A model generated the notes under the pieces. That model did not search any database. It worked only from the letters and a program-made list of their open reading frames with translations, and was not told where the DNA came from. This document shows, piece after piece, positions 35,199-45,263 of a DNA stretch of 64,000 nucleotides (the first letter of the stretch is position 1; each line of letters opens with the position of its first letter). This DNA is from Fonsecaea monophora (lineage: Eukaryota > Ascomycota > Eurotiomycetes > Chaetothyriales > Herpotrichiellaceae). The stretch is from NCBI RefSeq assembly GCF_001642475.1, contig NW_019174022.1, positions 1 to 64,000 on the forward strand, read 5' to 3'. A program made the translations under genes and the position numbers.

Positions 35199-37213
35199 CT
35201 AGATCCCCAGGTCTGGTGGCGGTATGTAGAAATCCCCCAGCTCATTGAACAGCGAATCCCAATCGATCAAGTCGCCGCCCGAGTACTCGAAAGAGAGGTT
35301 ATCCGGGTACGGCGGGGCGCCGAATTCGCCGGAAGGTTGGGCGCGATCGCTCGCCGCGGCAAGACGTTCACTGAGAGACTGCGCGGGCTTCTCTAGCCCG
35401 AACTGCTCCTTCAGCCGCCTGATGGTGTCCCACATGATGCTGGACGCCATTCTCGACTTGGTCCTCAGCGCGAAGCCATTGCCCTCCCGCTTTAACGGAT
35501 GCTGGCTGAGGTAGGAGATGGTGGTACACGTTCGCGTCAGGTAGTCGTGCTCCGTGACGGTGCAGGCGTGCAGCGTGTTCCACGCCTGGCCGATTGCCTT
35601 TCTCGTGGCGGCGAGGTCGACCAGCGGGTGCTCGCTGTCTCGAAGCATCAGGAGGAAAAAGGTCGCCGCGATGAGCGATTCCTTCGTGTGGACGCTCCAG
35701 GAGATGATTTCGTCTTCGGCGTTATTGGCTATGTTGATAAGCTTCAAACCTGTCGCAAGAGCCGGGCCGATGAACTCGTCCACGTTAGAGTGTCGGCCGT
35801 TTTCAGTCGTCGAGTTTGAGGAGGTGATTGCGTAGATATACAGGTTCAGCTTCGATCCGAGGAAAAGAACCTCTTCGTGTGGTGACCACAAAACCCCGTG
35901 TGTCGATTCCATGAGCGAAAATTCCTTCTCAAACATGTGGATGGCCGAAATCGAGCTCTGGAGGACACCCGCCGGACTGAGGTCGGAATTGCCTAGGGTA
36001 GTATTCGTTCGGTATGAAAGATATGCGATCTGGAGTTGTTGCTTCAGCCGCAAGGGAATAGCGGGAGAGGGCGAAGACAGCGCTTCGAGGATGGTATGGT
36101 CGATGGGTGTGGTGCAAGGAACTCCGATTCTACGACTCGCCCTGATCGCAGAACATTAGTGGACGATCGAAAAGGTCGGGGACAACATACATCTCATTGA
36201 CGATGAAGCAGGCAACCCATGCTTTCCTTCTGGGCACAATGGCGTCTTCATCGAATTTGGAGCCGTAGATAAAATCATTGCTATATTCCGGTCGATGTAA
36301 ACCTATTTGGAGGGCTGCATGGGTGGCAATCCCGCTGTAAGTCCACGACAGGTCGGTCCAGCTTCTGTCATCGCCTCCTGCCCAGGTGCAGAGGAGCAAC
36401 AGAGCTTGAATCATTTCAACTGAACGATTTGCGAGGTATTCGGGACTGAGGACAAGCCTCTTCAGCGGCTGGCTGAGCTGAGAGTACAAGCTGACATGCT
36501 GGCGGCATTTCGCAGCGACCAGGATAATGCTCCAGAACAGAGGAGGCCATTTCTTGGAAGACCTCAACGTGACCGAGGGTGCGGACAATATGGGAAATCG
36601 AGGATGGTGATGGATGTAGTATCTTTACGACAGTGTCAGCGTGCGACGCCGCAAGACTTCACCACGAAACTCACCGCTCAAACAGCTCAACGATGGTATT
36701 GGGATGAATAGTGATGTTTTCCAGGGTCACTGATTCCAGTTCCCCGGCAAAGCTCGCGAAAGGGAAAGTCGCAAAGTCCTCCTCACCCCCAGGTAGACGT
36801 GCCTGGGGTTCGGTCGACGCACGGTCAGAAGCAGACGGCGCATGTTCTAGTTTCTGTTTCGCCTGGAGAAGCTCCTCTTCCAGTCTCTCAATACGCCTTG
36901 AATCAAGTCAGGAATTTCCATCCAGAGGACGCGTTTGACTTACTCCTGTCGCTTCTCGCGCCGGAAGGAAGAGTCGATCAGACATCGTGACCCAGTTCTA
37001 CTACATCTGCTACAAGGAGCAGGGAACGTCTGACTGGAGTCACATTTCAACTGCGCGAGAGGTCAATGACTTAGTCGCATATTCAAGGGTACATGGAGGA
37101 CAAGCCGCACTAGACAGCATCGCGTTGTGTGCTCAGCCTACCTTCAACTGGCGGCATTGAGTGCATGCCGGGCCTTTGTTTCGAGATTTGTGGATCTTGT
37201 CCACGGTCTGCAT
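35199..37213 (-). CDS. Zn2Cys6 fungal transcription factor
   Basis: Five exons fit: 37213-37142, 37050-36944, 36896-36675, 36622-36191 and 36141-35199, giving 591 residues; introns are 91, 47, 52 and 49 bp. The zinc cluster is split by the first intron. Spliced, it reads CTQCRQLKLKCDSS and PCSRCSRTGSRCL, spacing CX2CX6CX9CX2CX6C. A short heptad-like stretch (RIERLEEELLQAKQKLE) follows as the likely dimer helix. The middle region carries the fungal-specific factor domain: TWAGGDDRSWTDLSWTYSG and AALQIGLHRPEY, then VNEM joined to ASRRIGVPCTTP by the last splice. The Leu3/PrtT-like layout is only suggestive. The C-terminus is acidic (DLIDWDSLFNELGDF), as expected of an activation region. It is divergent from the Cactin gene across 296 bp. 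Target genes are unknown. Confidence 0.88.
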
Positions 37214-37509
37214 GATGAAAACTCAGCCGTATGACGGGAGAGCCGCCAAGGCATTTCGGTGAACTGGAAGCAAACGAGCCAACAGGAACATCTCATATGG
37301 TAGATGTTGCTCTGTATAGAGAGAAAAAGATGGTGCGAGCTTGAAGTGTGTCACGTCTTCCAACCTCGTCGAATTAAATTCTGCCGAAGTTTAGCCACTG
37401 AGTTGCGCCTTGCCCGCTGCCCGCCTCTTTTTTATTCAACAGGCAGGAAACCTTGCAGAGATCACACTTTGCACTCTTTCCACGACAAATCAAGGCTCAA
37501 GACACGACT

Positions 37510-39156
37510 ATGAGCGACGTCCAACAGGCTTACAAGCGGAAGCGATCCCAATCCCCTCCACCCTGGCGGCGGGGTGATGACAGCAGACAGTATCGAGAAC
37601 GAGATGCTCCAAGAGGAGGGCGAAACCATGGCCAGCCTCAGCGATGGTCCCACAAGGACCAAATGAGAATCAATCAGATGCAGGAAGATGAGCGCATGAG
37701 AGAGTGGGTTGCGCAAGAGGATGATTTCGTTCTCAAGCAGGCTAAGAAGAAGGCAGACATCCGAGTCAAGGAAGGGCGAGCGAAACCCATCGACTGGTTG
37801 GCAGTAACCCTCCGTGTGGTCGACCCTACCCGCAATCCGTTGGATGATGAGGTTGAGGAGAAAGATCTGGACTTTGTGGACCCGGACAGCGTCTTTGACG
37901 GACTCTCTGAAAGCCAACTTTCCGAGCTGCGCCGAGATATTGAGACATACATGAATCTGGAGAAAAACAGGAAGAATAGGGACTATTGGCAGACCATGCA
38001 AATCATCTGCAAGGACAGGCAGAAGAAGCTACGTGCGTCAGGTCCAGAAGGAAGAGCAATGAGCTCCGTGGCGTCCGACATAGACAAGCTTTTGGGTCCC
38101 AAGTCATACGAGCAGCTGGAGGTATTGGAGGGACAAATAAGAACCAAGCTGGACTCGGACGAACCTATAGATACCGACTACTGGCAGCAGCTCTTGGATA
38201 GCTTGCTTGTTTGGAAGGCAAAGGCAAAGCTCAAAAGAGTTTGTCAGGACGTTCTCGAGTCGCGCTTGAAGAACCTGAAGCAGGAGAACGAGCAGAAAGC
38301 ACGCTTGGTCCAGCAACAACTTCAGAATGCTGGAGTTGAGCCCACAGTCTCTCCCCAACATTCGAAGGAGGTTGATCCAGACCCGCTATTGGAGATTCCG
38401 ACAAAGGACAAAGGCCTGGAAATCCAGGACGAGAAGACGTTTCTTCAAAATGTGGCAGCAAGCAGGAGGAAAATCGTTCATATGGGCTACGTTCCAGCTC
38501 CCAAAGCTGGTGCCAGCACGGCCTCGACGATCCCGACTTCACTTCAGCCTCGACCAGCGGCGCAACCATCCAAAACCGTGGATCCCACCAGTCGATTTGA
38601 CCGCTCGACAGAAGATGTATCCTCAACAACAAAAGCCCTCTTTGACCGCGAAGTCGCCAGAGGCGTCAACGAGAACGAGGAGATTTTTGCCGGCGAGGAA
38701 GAGACGTCGTCCGAATCCAAGCCGCTCTGGATGCAGGAGTACGGGGGCAAATATCGGCCGCGCAAACCGAAGTACTTCAACCGGGTCCAGATGGGGTACG
38801 AATGGAACAAGTACAACCAAACCCACTACGATCACGACAACCCTCCACCTAAAGTCGTCCAGGGTTACAAATTCCACATCTTCTATCCCGATCTGATCGA
38901 TCCTACAAAAGCCCCCACGTATAAGATCATCCGAGAAGGAGGTCGAAGGAAGGGCCAAACCATGGCACCTGCGGGCGAAGAAGATACCTGTATCATCCGG
39001 TTTATGAGTGGGCCGCCTTACGAGGATATTGCGTTTAGAATTGTGGACCGAGACTGGGATTATAGCTCCAAGCACGACCGAGGATTCAAGAGCACGTTCG
39101 AAAAGGGTGTATTAACGCTGCATTTCACCTTTAAGCGGGTGGTGTATCGAAAGTGA
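37510..39156 (+). CDS. Cactin-family pre-mRNA splicing factor
   Basis: One exon, 548 residues from the ATG at 37510. An upstream in-frame frame reaches 37453 but adds sequence unlike the family. The N-terminus is RS-like and basic (YKRKRSQSPPPWRRGDD). The Cactin mid-domain starts near MREWVAQEDDFVLKQAKKKADIRVKEGRAKPIDWL and continues with EKDLDF and long charged helices. The C-terminal CactinC domain is highly conserved: KPKYFNRVQMGYEWNKYNQTHYD, PPPKVVQGYKFHIFYPDL, FRIVDRDWDYS, and the closing TLHFTFKRVVYRK. Cactin associates with late spliceosomes and is needed for correct splicing in fission yeast (Cay1) and animals. It is shorter than animal Cactin (over 700) because the N-terminal region is reduced. 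Confidence 0.92.
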   Translation: MSDVQQAYKRKRSQSPPPWRRGDDSRQYRERDAPRGGRNHGQPQRWSHKDQMRINQMQEDERMREWVAQEDDFVLKQAKKKADIRVKEGRAKPIDWLAVTLRVVDPTRNPLDDEVEEKDLDFVDPDSVFDGLSESQLSELRRDIETYMNLEKNRKNRDYWQTMQIICKDRQKKLRASGPEGRAMSSVASDIDKLLGPKSYEQLEVLEGQIRTKLDSDEPIDTDYWQQLLDSLLVWKAKAKLKRVCQDVLESRLKNLKQENEQKARLVQQQLQNAGVEPTVSPQHSKEVDPDPLLEIPTKDKGLEIQDEKTFLQNVAASRRKIVHMGYVPAPKAGASTASTIPTSLQPRPAAQPSKTVDPTSRFDRSTEDVSSTTKALFDREVARGVNENEEIFAGEEETSSESKPLWMQEYGGKYRPRKPKYFNRVQMGYEWNKYNQTHYDHDNPPPKVVQGYKFHIFYPDLIDPTKAPTYKIIREGGRRKGQTMAPAGEEDTCIIRFMSGPPYEDIAFRIVDRDWDYSSKHDRGFKSTFEKGVLTLHFTFKRVVYRK

Positions 39157-40440
39157 GGAGACGTGGTGGCGCGTCAGCAGACAGAAAGAGGTTTACGCAG
39201 ATTGCTAGCACATTGTTTGCTTTGGACCGAGCTGAAGGAGCTGACAGAGCTGACGAGGCTGAAGACTGTCGGTATGCCTTATGTGAGGGGCCTTGTACTG
39301 CGTGTCATGAAGAGTCACGTTGGTCGGATTCTATCGACCTGGCCCCCCCCCATTGATGTGACGAGAATACGCAGCGAGTTTTTTAACGAAGTGATCAATC
39401 AAGCAAAGGGTTCACGATTGCCTGCCTGACCCATTGATGACCAACACAACAATACACGTCCTCCGAGATCTGTCAGATCTGTCATACTGAATGCTGTGTT
39501 TTCTACTGCCTATGACCTAGTTTCTAGTCTCTAGTCTCTCCGTCTATCCATCCCTCCTATCCCTCCTCGGCCTATCTATCTACTCGTACCTCTCGAGGAA
39601 AAGGAGGGGAGAGAGGATGGGTGGCCCAACAGAGTAGTGTGAGTGGTGAGAGGTGCGAAATGAGAAATGAGAGAAAGCGAGACGCCGGCCGGCATCCCAC
39701 GGAATTCAGATAGTGATGGGTGATTACCACCAGTACTTTGCGATTCCGACATGCAAGAGGCGTGTCTGTCTCTGTATCTCGCATGCCCCCTCATTATTCA
39801 CTCTCTACCTCCTCTACCTGAAAACCTGTTCTCACGACCCTTGGTACCCTTGGTACTGCAGCAAGGTAGGTGACTGGTGCGCCACCGCACTACCAACCAA
39901 CCAACCATGCAGTGTCGATCCGTCGATCCCATGACGTCGAGTAATTGCAGCACCAAGTACCTACTACCAAGTACAAAGAATCAAGTATCCAGTGTCAAGG
40001 TTCTAACAGTTGAACCGGTGAGCGGGACGATAGTGTCTCGCGTGGTGCCTCACTACCATGAAATAAATCTACAGAAGGAGACAGTAGGTGGATGGATAAC
40101 TGGACCTGCTCAAGAAAACGTAACACAATTGGGATAGAAAAAGGTGTTTGGTCTCATTATGTCTAGGGTCTTTTTGCCAAACAATCCCCCAAAGAATGAA
40201 TGCCACGCTCGACGTCAACTCTTCTCCCTCAAAAACTCCCGCTGTGTAGTGTGGCTCAAATGCTAAGAGGGATATCCAATGCAACAACGCTTCAACGAGA
40301 AACCAGTCGTCCACAAAATAAAGGATTTTGAAGTACATGGCCGCCATTTTTGAGGCCAGACTCATCAGACCATATGCGTTCACCATTCCATTAAATATAG
40401 TCAATAGAAATAGTAGTACAGATGCATCTGAGGAGCAATA
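39157..40440. other. Convergent spacer downstream of Cactin
   Basis: It holds the 3' flanks of the Cactin gene and of the minus-strand membrane-protein gene. Pyrimidine-rich around 39520-39590. No supported gene. Confidence 0.5.
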
Positions 40441-41837
40441 TCATGGCTCTGGATCCGGAGCCTGCTCTTTTGTCGTCTCGCGGTCCGAGTCCGTGGGCTC
40501 GAGTTTCTTTTCGTCGTGATGCTTGTCGCCGGGCTCGATGCCACAGTCTTCCTCCCAGGTCACGGTTTCTTTGTGCATGTCTCGTCGAACCCATGGAATG
40601 GTGATGCCCACCCAGATGGCCACCCAGACGAAGGGGACACCCCAGCCTAAAGCCCACATCAGTTACGTCCTTCCTTGACCATGTTCTTGGGACAGAACTT
40701 ACCAATACCATAACCCACGTCCTTGGGTACGGGGTGGATGCACACCACCACGATGCACCCAATCGACATCAAAAGTCCCGGAATGGACCAGAACAGAGAC
40801 TGGACCAAGATCATCCTCCGGAACCGTGGACTTGCTCTATACCGCGCAGCCAAGGCTTCGCGGAAAGGCCTGCCGGCGTTGGCGTTAACCGCGACGACAT
40901 CCTCGATCAGGTAGTATGCTCCAGGGTACACAGCGGCGCCCTTCTCGGTAGAGCTGATCCGGAAAGGCGCCTTGGTGTGCGTAAGGTTGAACATGGTAAG
41001 GATGAATACACAGCCTGTGATGCAAAAGAGGAGCGCTGGGGCGGGCAACGAAAGAACCCGTAACCAAACAATGTGAGGCGCACTGCCGACAATGAGCAGC
41101 GCAGTCACGACGGTGATAGTCAGGACAGAAATCCAGTTGGTGATGTCGAAGGCCCATCGATTCGAGGTCCCCAGAGGTCGAAAGAAGTTCTCCTTCTTAA
41201 ACAACCGCCAGGTCCTGACTGCGAACTCGACGTATGTAGGCCCACCCCAGATAGTGGCCACGACTGCGAAAACTATCGAGCTTGTGTTAGCCAGAGCTTC
41301 ACAAAGGTTCCTGCAGAGAATCCGGGACTTACTTATCCAACCCTCAACGTGTCCCGCGAATTTCATGGTATAGAATAAGACAATAGGAATGATACAGGCG
41401 TCCACAATGATTGTAAATATCGTCAAGAACAGTTTCCATCGCCGCCACCCGTGTCTCCAGGTAAATGGTAGTTGTGGCAGAAGCGTGGGATGTTGAGTAT
41501 AGTAGTCTTGTAGTGTACTCGCTCGCCTTCGGAATTCTCGCTTGGTCGCAGCACGACTGTCATAGTATGCGTCTCTTTCAGGCTCTGCTTTGCGCTCTTT
41601 TCTTGCTTGTTCTCGGCTCTTTCTTCGCTCCGTGGCAGACATAGTACTGAGCCCAGTATCAACGGCTCTCAGACCCGGTGTCGGAGTCTCTTCTCGCTCG
41701 AGTTCAGGCCTATCGGTTCCAAAGTGAACACCGCGTGCTTCTCGCAGAGGAGAGGTGGGAATCGCTCCATCATGTGACGCCTGTCGACTGGCGTCTACTT
41801 GAAAACTGGCACGACTGCCCCGAACAACTTCCGGCAT
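40441..41837 (-). CDS. Multi-pass membrane protein of unknown function
   Basis: Three exons fit: 41837-41333, 41272-40703 and 40646-40441, giving 426 residues. Introns are 60 bp (GTAAGT, branch GCTAAC, end ATAG) and 56 bp (GTAAGT, branch GTAAC, end TTAG). The first is a multiple of three and free of stops, so the frame also reads through it. The first 110 residues are polar and Arg/Glu-rich, probably cytosolic. About six hydrophobic segments follow: LFLTIFTIIVDACIIPIVLF, IIFAVVATIWGG, ISVLTITVVTALLIVG, ALLFCITGCVFILTMF, SIPGLLMSIGCIVVVCI and WGVPFVWVAIWVGITIPW. The tail is charged (Glu/Asp/Lys). I do not recognise a characterised family; orthologues would be expected across Pezizomycotina. 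Confidence 0.78.
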
Positions 41838-43967
41838 GGCGGCGAATTATTCTTTGGACAGAATAGAGAGGTTCGGAGGGAGACAGAGAAGAGAAGGTGA
41901 TTCACAAATAATGCCGGTGGGAAGGAAGGTAATGGTGTATGTTTGGCTCTTCCCCGGCGAGAAGAAGCAGAGGCTTAGGAAGGTCGCGGAAAGAGATTGA
42001 ATGCTTCCGTCATTCAGCGTAAGTGAGTGGAGAGGTGGTATGTAAGGGTACTGCCACCGACGGGCTTAGTACTCAGACCAAGAAACGCACTTGAGTGATT
42101 GAGACAATGTAGTGTATCTAATTGGCATTTCCCTGAACTGGATTTCGTTCTGGGCATCACGGCTTGTGACGGCACGAGATGGGCAGTTGGAGAGGACCGA
42201 GTACAGTAAGCAAAGTCAGCTCGCGTTGACTGACGTCGACTGGCCTGGCTGGCCCCTCTTGGCGGATGAAGTCCCTAGTAGATTGGTTGGGAGGTTGCAA
42301 TCAGCTGGGTGGCCCGGAAGAAAGGCTCCCGGGCATCGTGGCCTCAAGCAACGGTTGCGGCCATAAGGCCAAACATAAAAAGTGCATTGCCTGACTCTTC
42401 GGGCTTAGTGCTTGACAGTACAATCTACGGCAGACCATTCAGCACTCATATGTACCTCGTATAAGTGCCTGCAAATCTCTCCTCCGTTCTCATTCAGATT
42501 CCATTGCCTTGAAGAACAAATGCCCCCTCTTTCCACGGATTTATGACTCCTCAATAACTACCGCCAGACACTAGCAAATATATACATGTGGAGGCACCAG
42601 CAGTAGGCATCTGGGTGACTTTTGAACGCACCCGTGACTCTGGCATCACTGGGTTGTGTCTTTTGAAAGTACTTTCTGTCAGACAGTGCCTTCACCACCT
42701 TTTCTCTCATACCCCAGATAATTGTCAGGACACCGACCTTGTTTATGTCGTTGGTGCCGCAACTCAGTCAGTCCAATTATCATCAGTGCCTAGACACGGA
42801 GAACTGTCCTCCCACCACAGTATACCTTCATATTAGAAGCTGACAAGCCAGGAAAATTTTGACCTGAGTGAGGGAGACTTAAGCCTTCTGCCTAATTTCT
42901 GTACGGCAAACCTTTGGCTCCAGTCCTCCTCCGGGTACGTGGTTTTATTCTGGAACTTCTAGAACAGAAAACACTTTCATACCCACGAGGAGGTGAAGCA
43001 GACATCCTTCATGCATCGACTACAGACATGATCAAGATTGGACATGAGAGCTATAAGCCTGAATATCCAGCGAGATGGGGTCTAACCTATCGATCAACTA
43101 TCCCATCTCGCAGTTCCTTACCACGAAACCCATGGATCCTACTGTCTGGCAGCCTTGCCCCTAGACCAATCTTAGCCGTCAAATCTGCAATTACGTTGGC
43201 CGATCAGCCGACCCTAGATCTTGCAGCCCTTCTTCGACGCACCGGCATGGCTTGTTAATCGCCAACCCCCCCCCCCCCCCCCTGTGTCTTCCCAGGAGCA
43301 AAGGGCAAAGGGAAAATACACAAAGTCAAATTTTGCTGGTGCAGGACGAGAGGGTGGATCAATGCAGGTTGGCATTTGAGGCCCAACCAGATGCACTCTT
43401 CCGAACATGACAGCCCGTTGAGCCACAACCTAGTTGCACAAAGAGCTCCGCAAGCTATGCCAGATCTGATTGGCTAGGGGAATCTTCAGCATCCCGGATT
43501 CCCTTTGGACAGATGTGATACAGTACTTTACTGTACTAGCATGCAGCTGGTGCTGCCAGGCGTCTTCACTTACAGCAGAAAGGATATGAAGGTCAGTCCA
43601 GGAACCCTCTTGTTTGCGTTCCGGAGCCCGTTCTTTCCACCCCTTCCATCCCTGCCTGTTTGCATGGTTTCCACCCCCCTCCCTTTCAAGCATGTACCGT
43701 CATATGCACCTCTGGATCGCTTGTCTGTTCTAAATAATACTATTCCAACCCTTTACCTTCTTTGTTTTGGCTTTGAAGCCTTAAAGCACCGCCCTTTCTT
43801 CCTGTTTGTCGCGATCTTGAAGTGAATACATTCAAGCTATCATTGTTCCTCCACTCTTCCCTGCTCTGGAAAATACTCAGGTCGGCACGTCCCTCATGAC
43901 CGATCGATAAGTCCTTGTGAAGAAGTTTCTGCTATTGGTCGATCAACTCAGATCTCTCAATCGATCA
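41838..43967. other. Divergent region upstream of the forkhead gene
   Basis: A 2.1 kb spacer between divergent genes. It contains a 17-base C run at 43266-43282. The final 300 bp before the forkhead start are pyrimidine-rich. No other gene was supported. Confidence 0.5.
43266..43282. repeat. Homopolymer C run (17)
   Basis: Seventeen consecutive C on the plus strand, about 690 bp upstream of the forkhead start. Length here may be affected by sequencing error. Confidence 0.9.
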
Positions 43968-45263
43968 ATGTGCAGAGTGGTCAAGATGGGAGCTCCAATC
44001 CCAACACATCATCACGAAGTATACGAAGTATACGGCAATGCTGGAGATTTTGAGCCTTCACACATGATGACCACCAGAACATTTGACGAGCGACATATAC
44101 AGCCATCCTCTTCAGAACCCTCTCATTTGCCAATGTACGCAAGCCAGCAGCAGGCGGAAGTCCACCCATTGCTCAAGCTGGAGGATCTGGACGAGACCGT
44201 CTACGAGAACCTGCATGTACACCATGAGGACGTCTTCCCTACAAGTACCCAACTACAGCTTTGCGATCTCGAACTTGAACCGACCTGGGCACCTCGTCAG
44301 CTATATCCGCAGTTTGTTGACAACACTGTCGTACACACCCACGATTTCAGCGCGCTCCCTCTGCTACCATACAACTCGGATTCAGTGTCGCTCACGACAT
44401 ACCCATACTTCGAAGAGCAGAGTGCGTGGCCTTCATCACCGGAATACGGCCAGTGCCGATCATTCACCGCAACGGAGGAAGACGAAGAGGCAGGTGATGA
44501 CAAGCCGTACGCCAGACTCATCTACGAAGCTCTGATGCAGGCGCCGGGTCATAGGATGATGCTCCGAGAGATCTACGAATGGTTTCGCCACAATACCACC
44601 AAACCTCGAGAGTCTGGATCAAATGGTTGGCAGAATAGCATTCGGCACAATCTCTCGATGAATAAGGTTAGCGAAACACATTCTGATGACCACGCGCACC
44701 GCCGACTAACTCTGACACAGGCATTTGAAAACGACAGGGACAGCGCCAGGGGGAACTCAAGGAAAGCAACTAGCGTCTGGATCCTGACCGCTGAAGCGAT
44801 CGAGAACGGAGTGCAATCCACGACCAGGTATCGCAAGACTGGAGCTGGCAAAAAGCCACTGGGGAGTCGCACACCAGCCATTCAACGTCAAAGAGCGGGA
44901 GCGAAAGGGGGGCGAGCAGCGCGACATGCAGCCAAAAGGAAGTATCAAGAGCCAGGTGCTCTGACTGACTCGACGGCAACCCCAAGCCCATCGACCGCCT
45001 CATATTCCGATTGCACCGACTACCAAAGCTTTGACTTCCACGATCCTCGATCCACTGTGAGAAGTTGGCCAATGACCCCTGTGGAGCCGAATCTGGCAGC
45101 CGAAGAAGCGAATTTGCTCCGATGTCTGTCCCCACAAGACACCTTGGGTTTCAGGGCACAGCACATTGGCAACGGAGAAGAGAACATGCACCTGCAGAAT
45201 GCTCTCTTGCAATCGATGCGGGATCAACAGCTGGAAGAACTGGTCAGATTCCATGCGGACTGA
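43968..45263 (+). CDS. Forkhead-domain transcription factor
   Basis: Two exons fit: 43968-44666 and 44721-45263, giving 413 residues. A Met at residue 7 (43986) is an equally possible start. The first 170 residues are acidic and Tyr/Pro-rich without a domain. The forkhead domain begins at about 178: DKPYARLIYEALMQAPGHRMMLREIYEWF, then NGWQNSIRHNLSMNK, the recognition helix, ending at residue 233. The splice joins this to AFENDRDSARGNSRKATSVW, the wing region, up to about 272. A basic stretch follows (KGGRAARHAAKRKYQ), a likely nuclear signal. The 54 bp intron (GTTAGC, branch GACTAAC, end ACAG) has no stop and is a multiple of three, so it can be read through. The C-terminus is acidic and Gln-rich. 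Which fungal forkhead subgroup it belongs to is unclear. Confidence 0.87.
   Translation: MCRVVKMGAPIPTHHHEVYEVYGNAGDFEPSHMMTTRTFDERHIQPSSSEPSHLPMYASQQQAEVHPLLKLEDLDETVYENLHVHHEDVFPTSTQLQLCDLELEPTWAPRQLYPQFVDNTVVHTHDFSALPLLPYNSDSVSLTTYPYFEEQSAWPSSPEYGQCRSFTATEEDEEAGDDKPYARLIYEALMQAPGHRMMLREIYEWFRHNTTKPRESGSNGWQNSIRHNLSMNKVSETHSDDHAHRRLTLTQAFENDRDSARGNSRKATSVWILTAEAIENGVQSTTRYRKTGAGKKPLGSRTPAIQRQRAGAKGGRAARHAAKRKYQEPGALTDSTATPSPSTASYSDCTDYQSFDFHDPRSTVRSWPMTPVEPNLAAEEANLLRCLSPQDTLGFRAQHIGNGEENMHLQNALLQSMRDQQLEELVRFHAD

Noticed and set aside
36130..36191. Apparent frame break in the Zn2Cys6 gene after VNEM, as if a pseudogene.
   Set aside because: A 49 bp intron with GTATGT, CTAAT branch and CAG end restores the frame and the conserved sequence.
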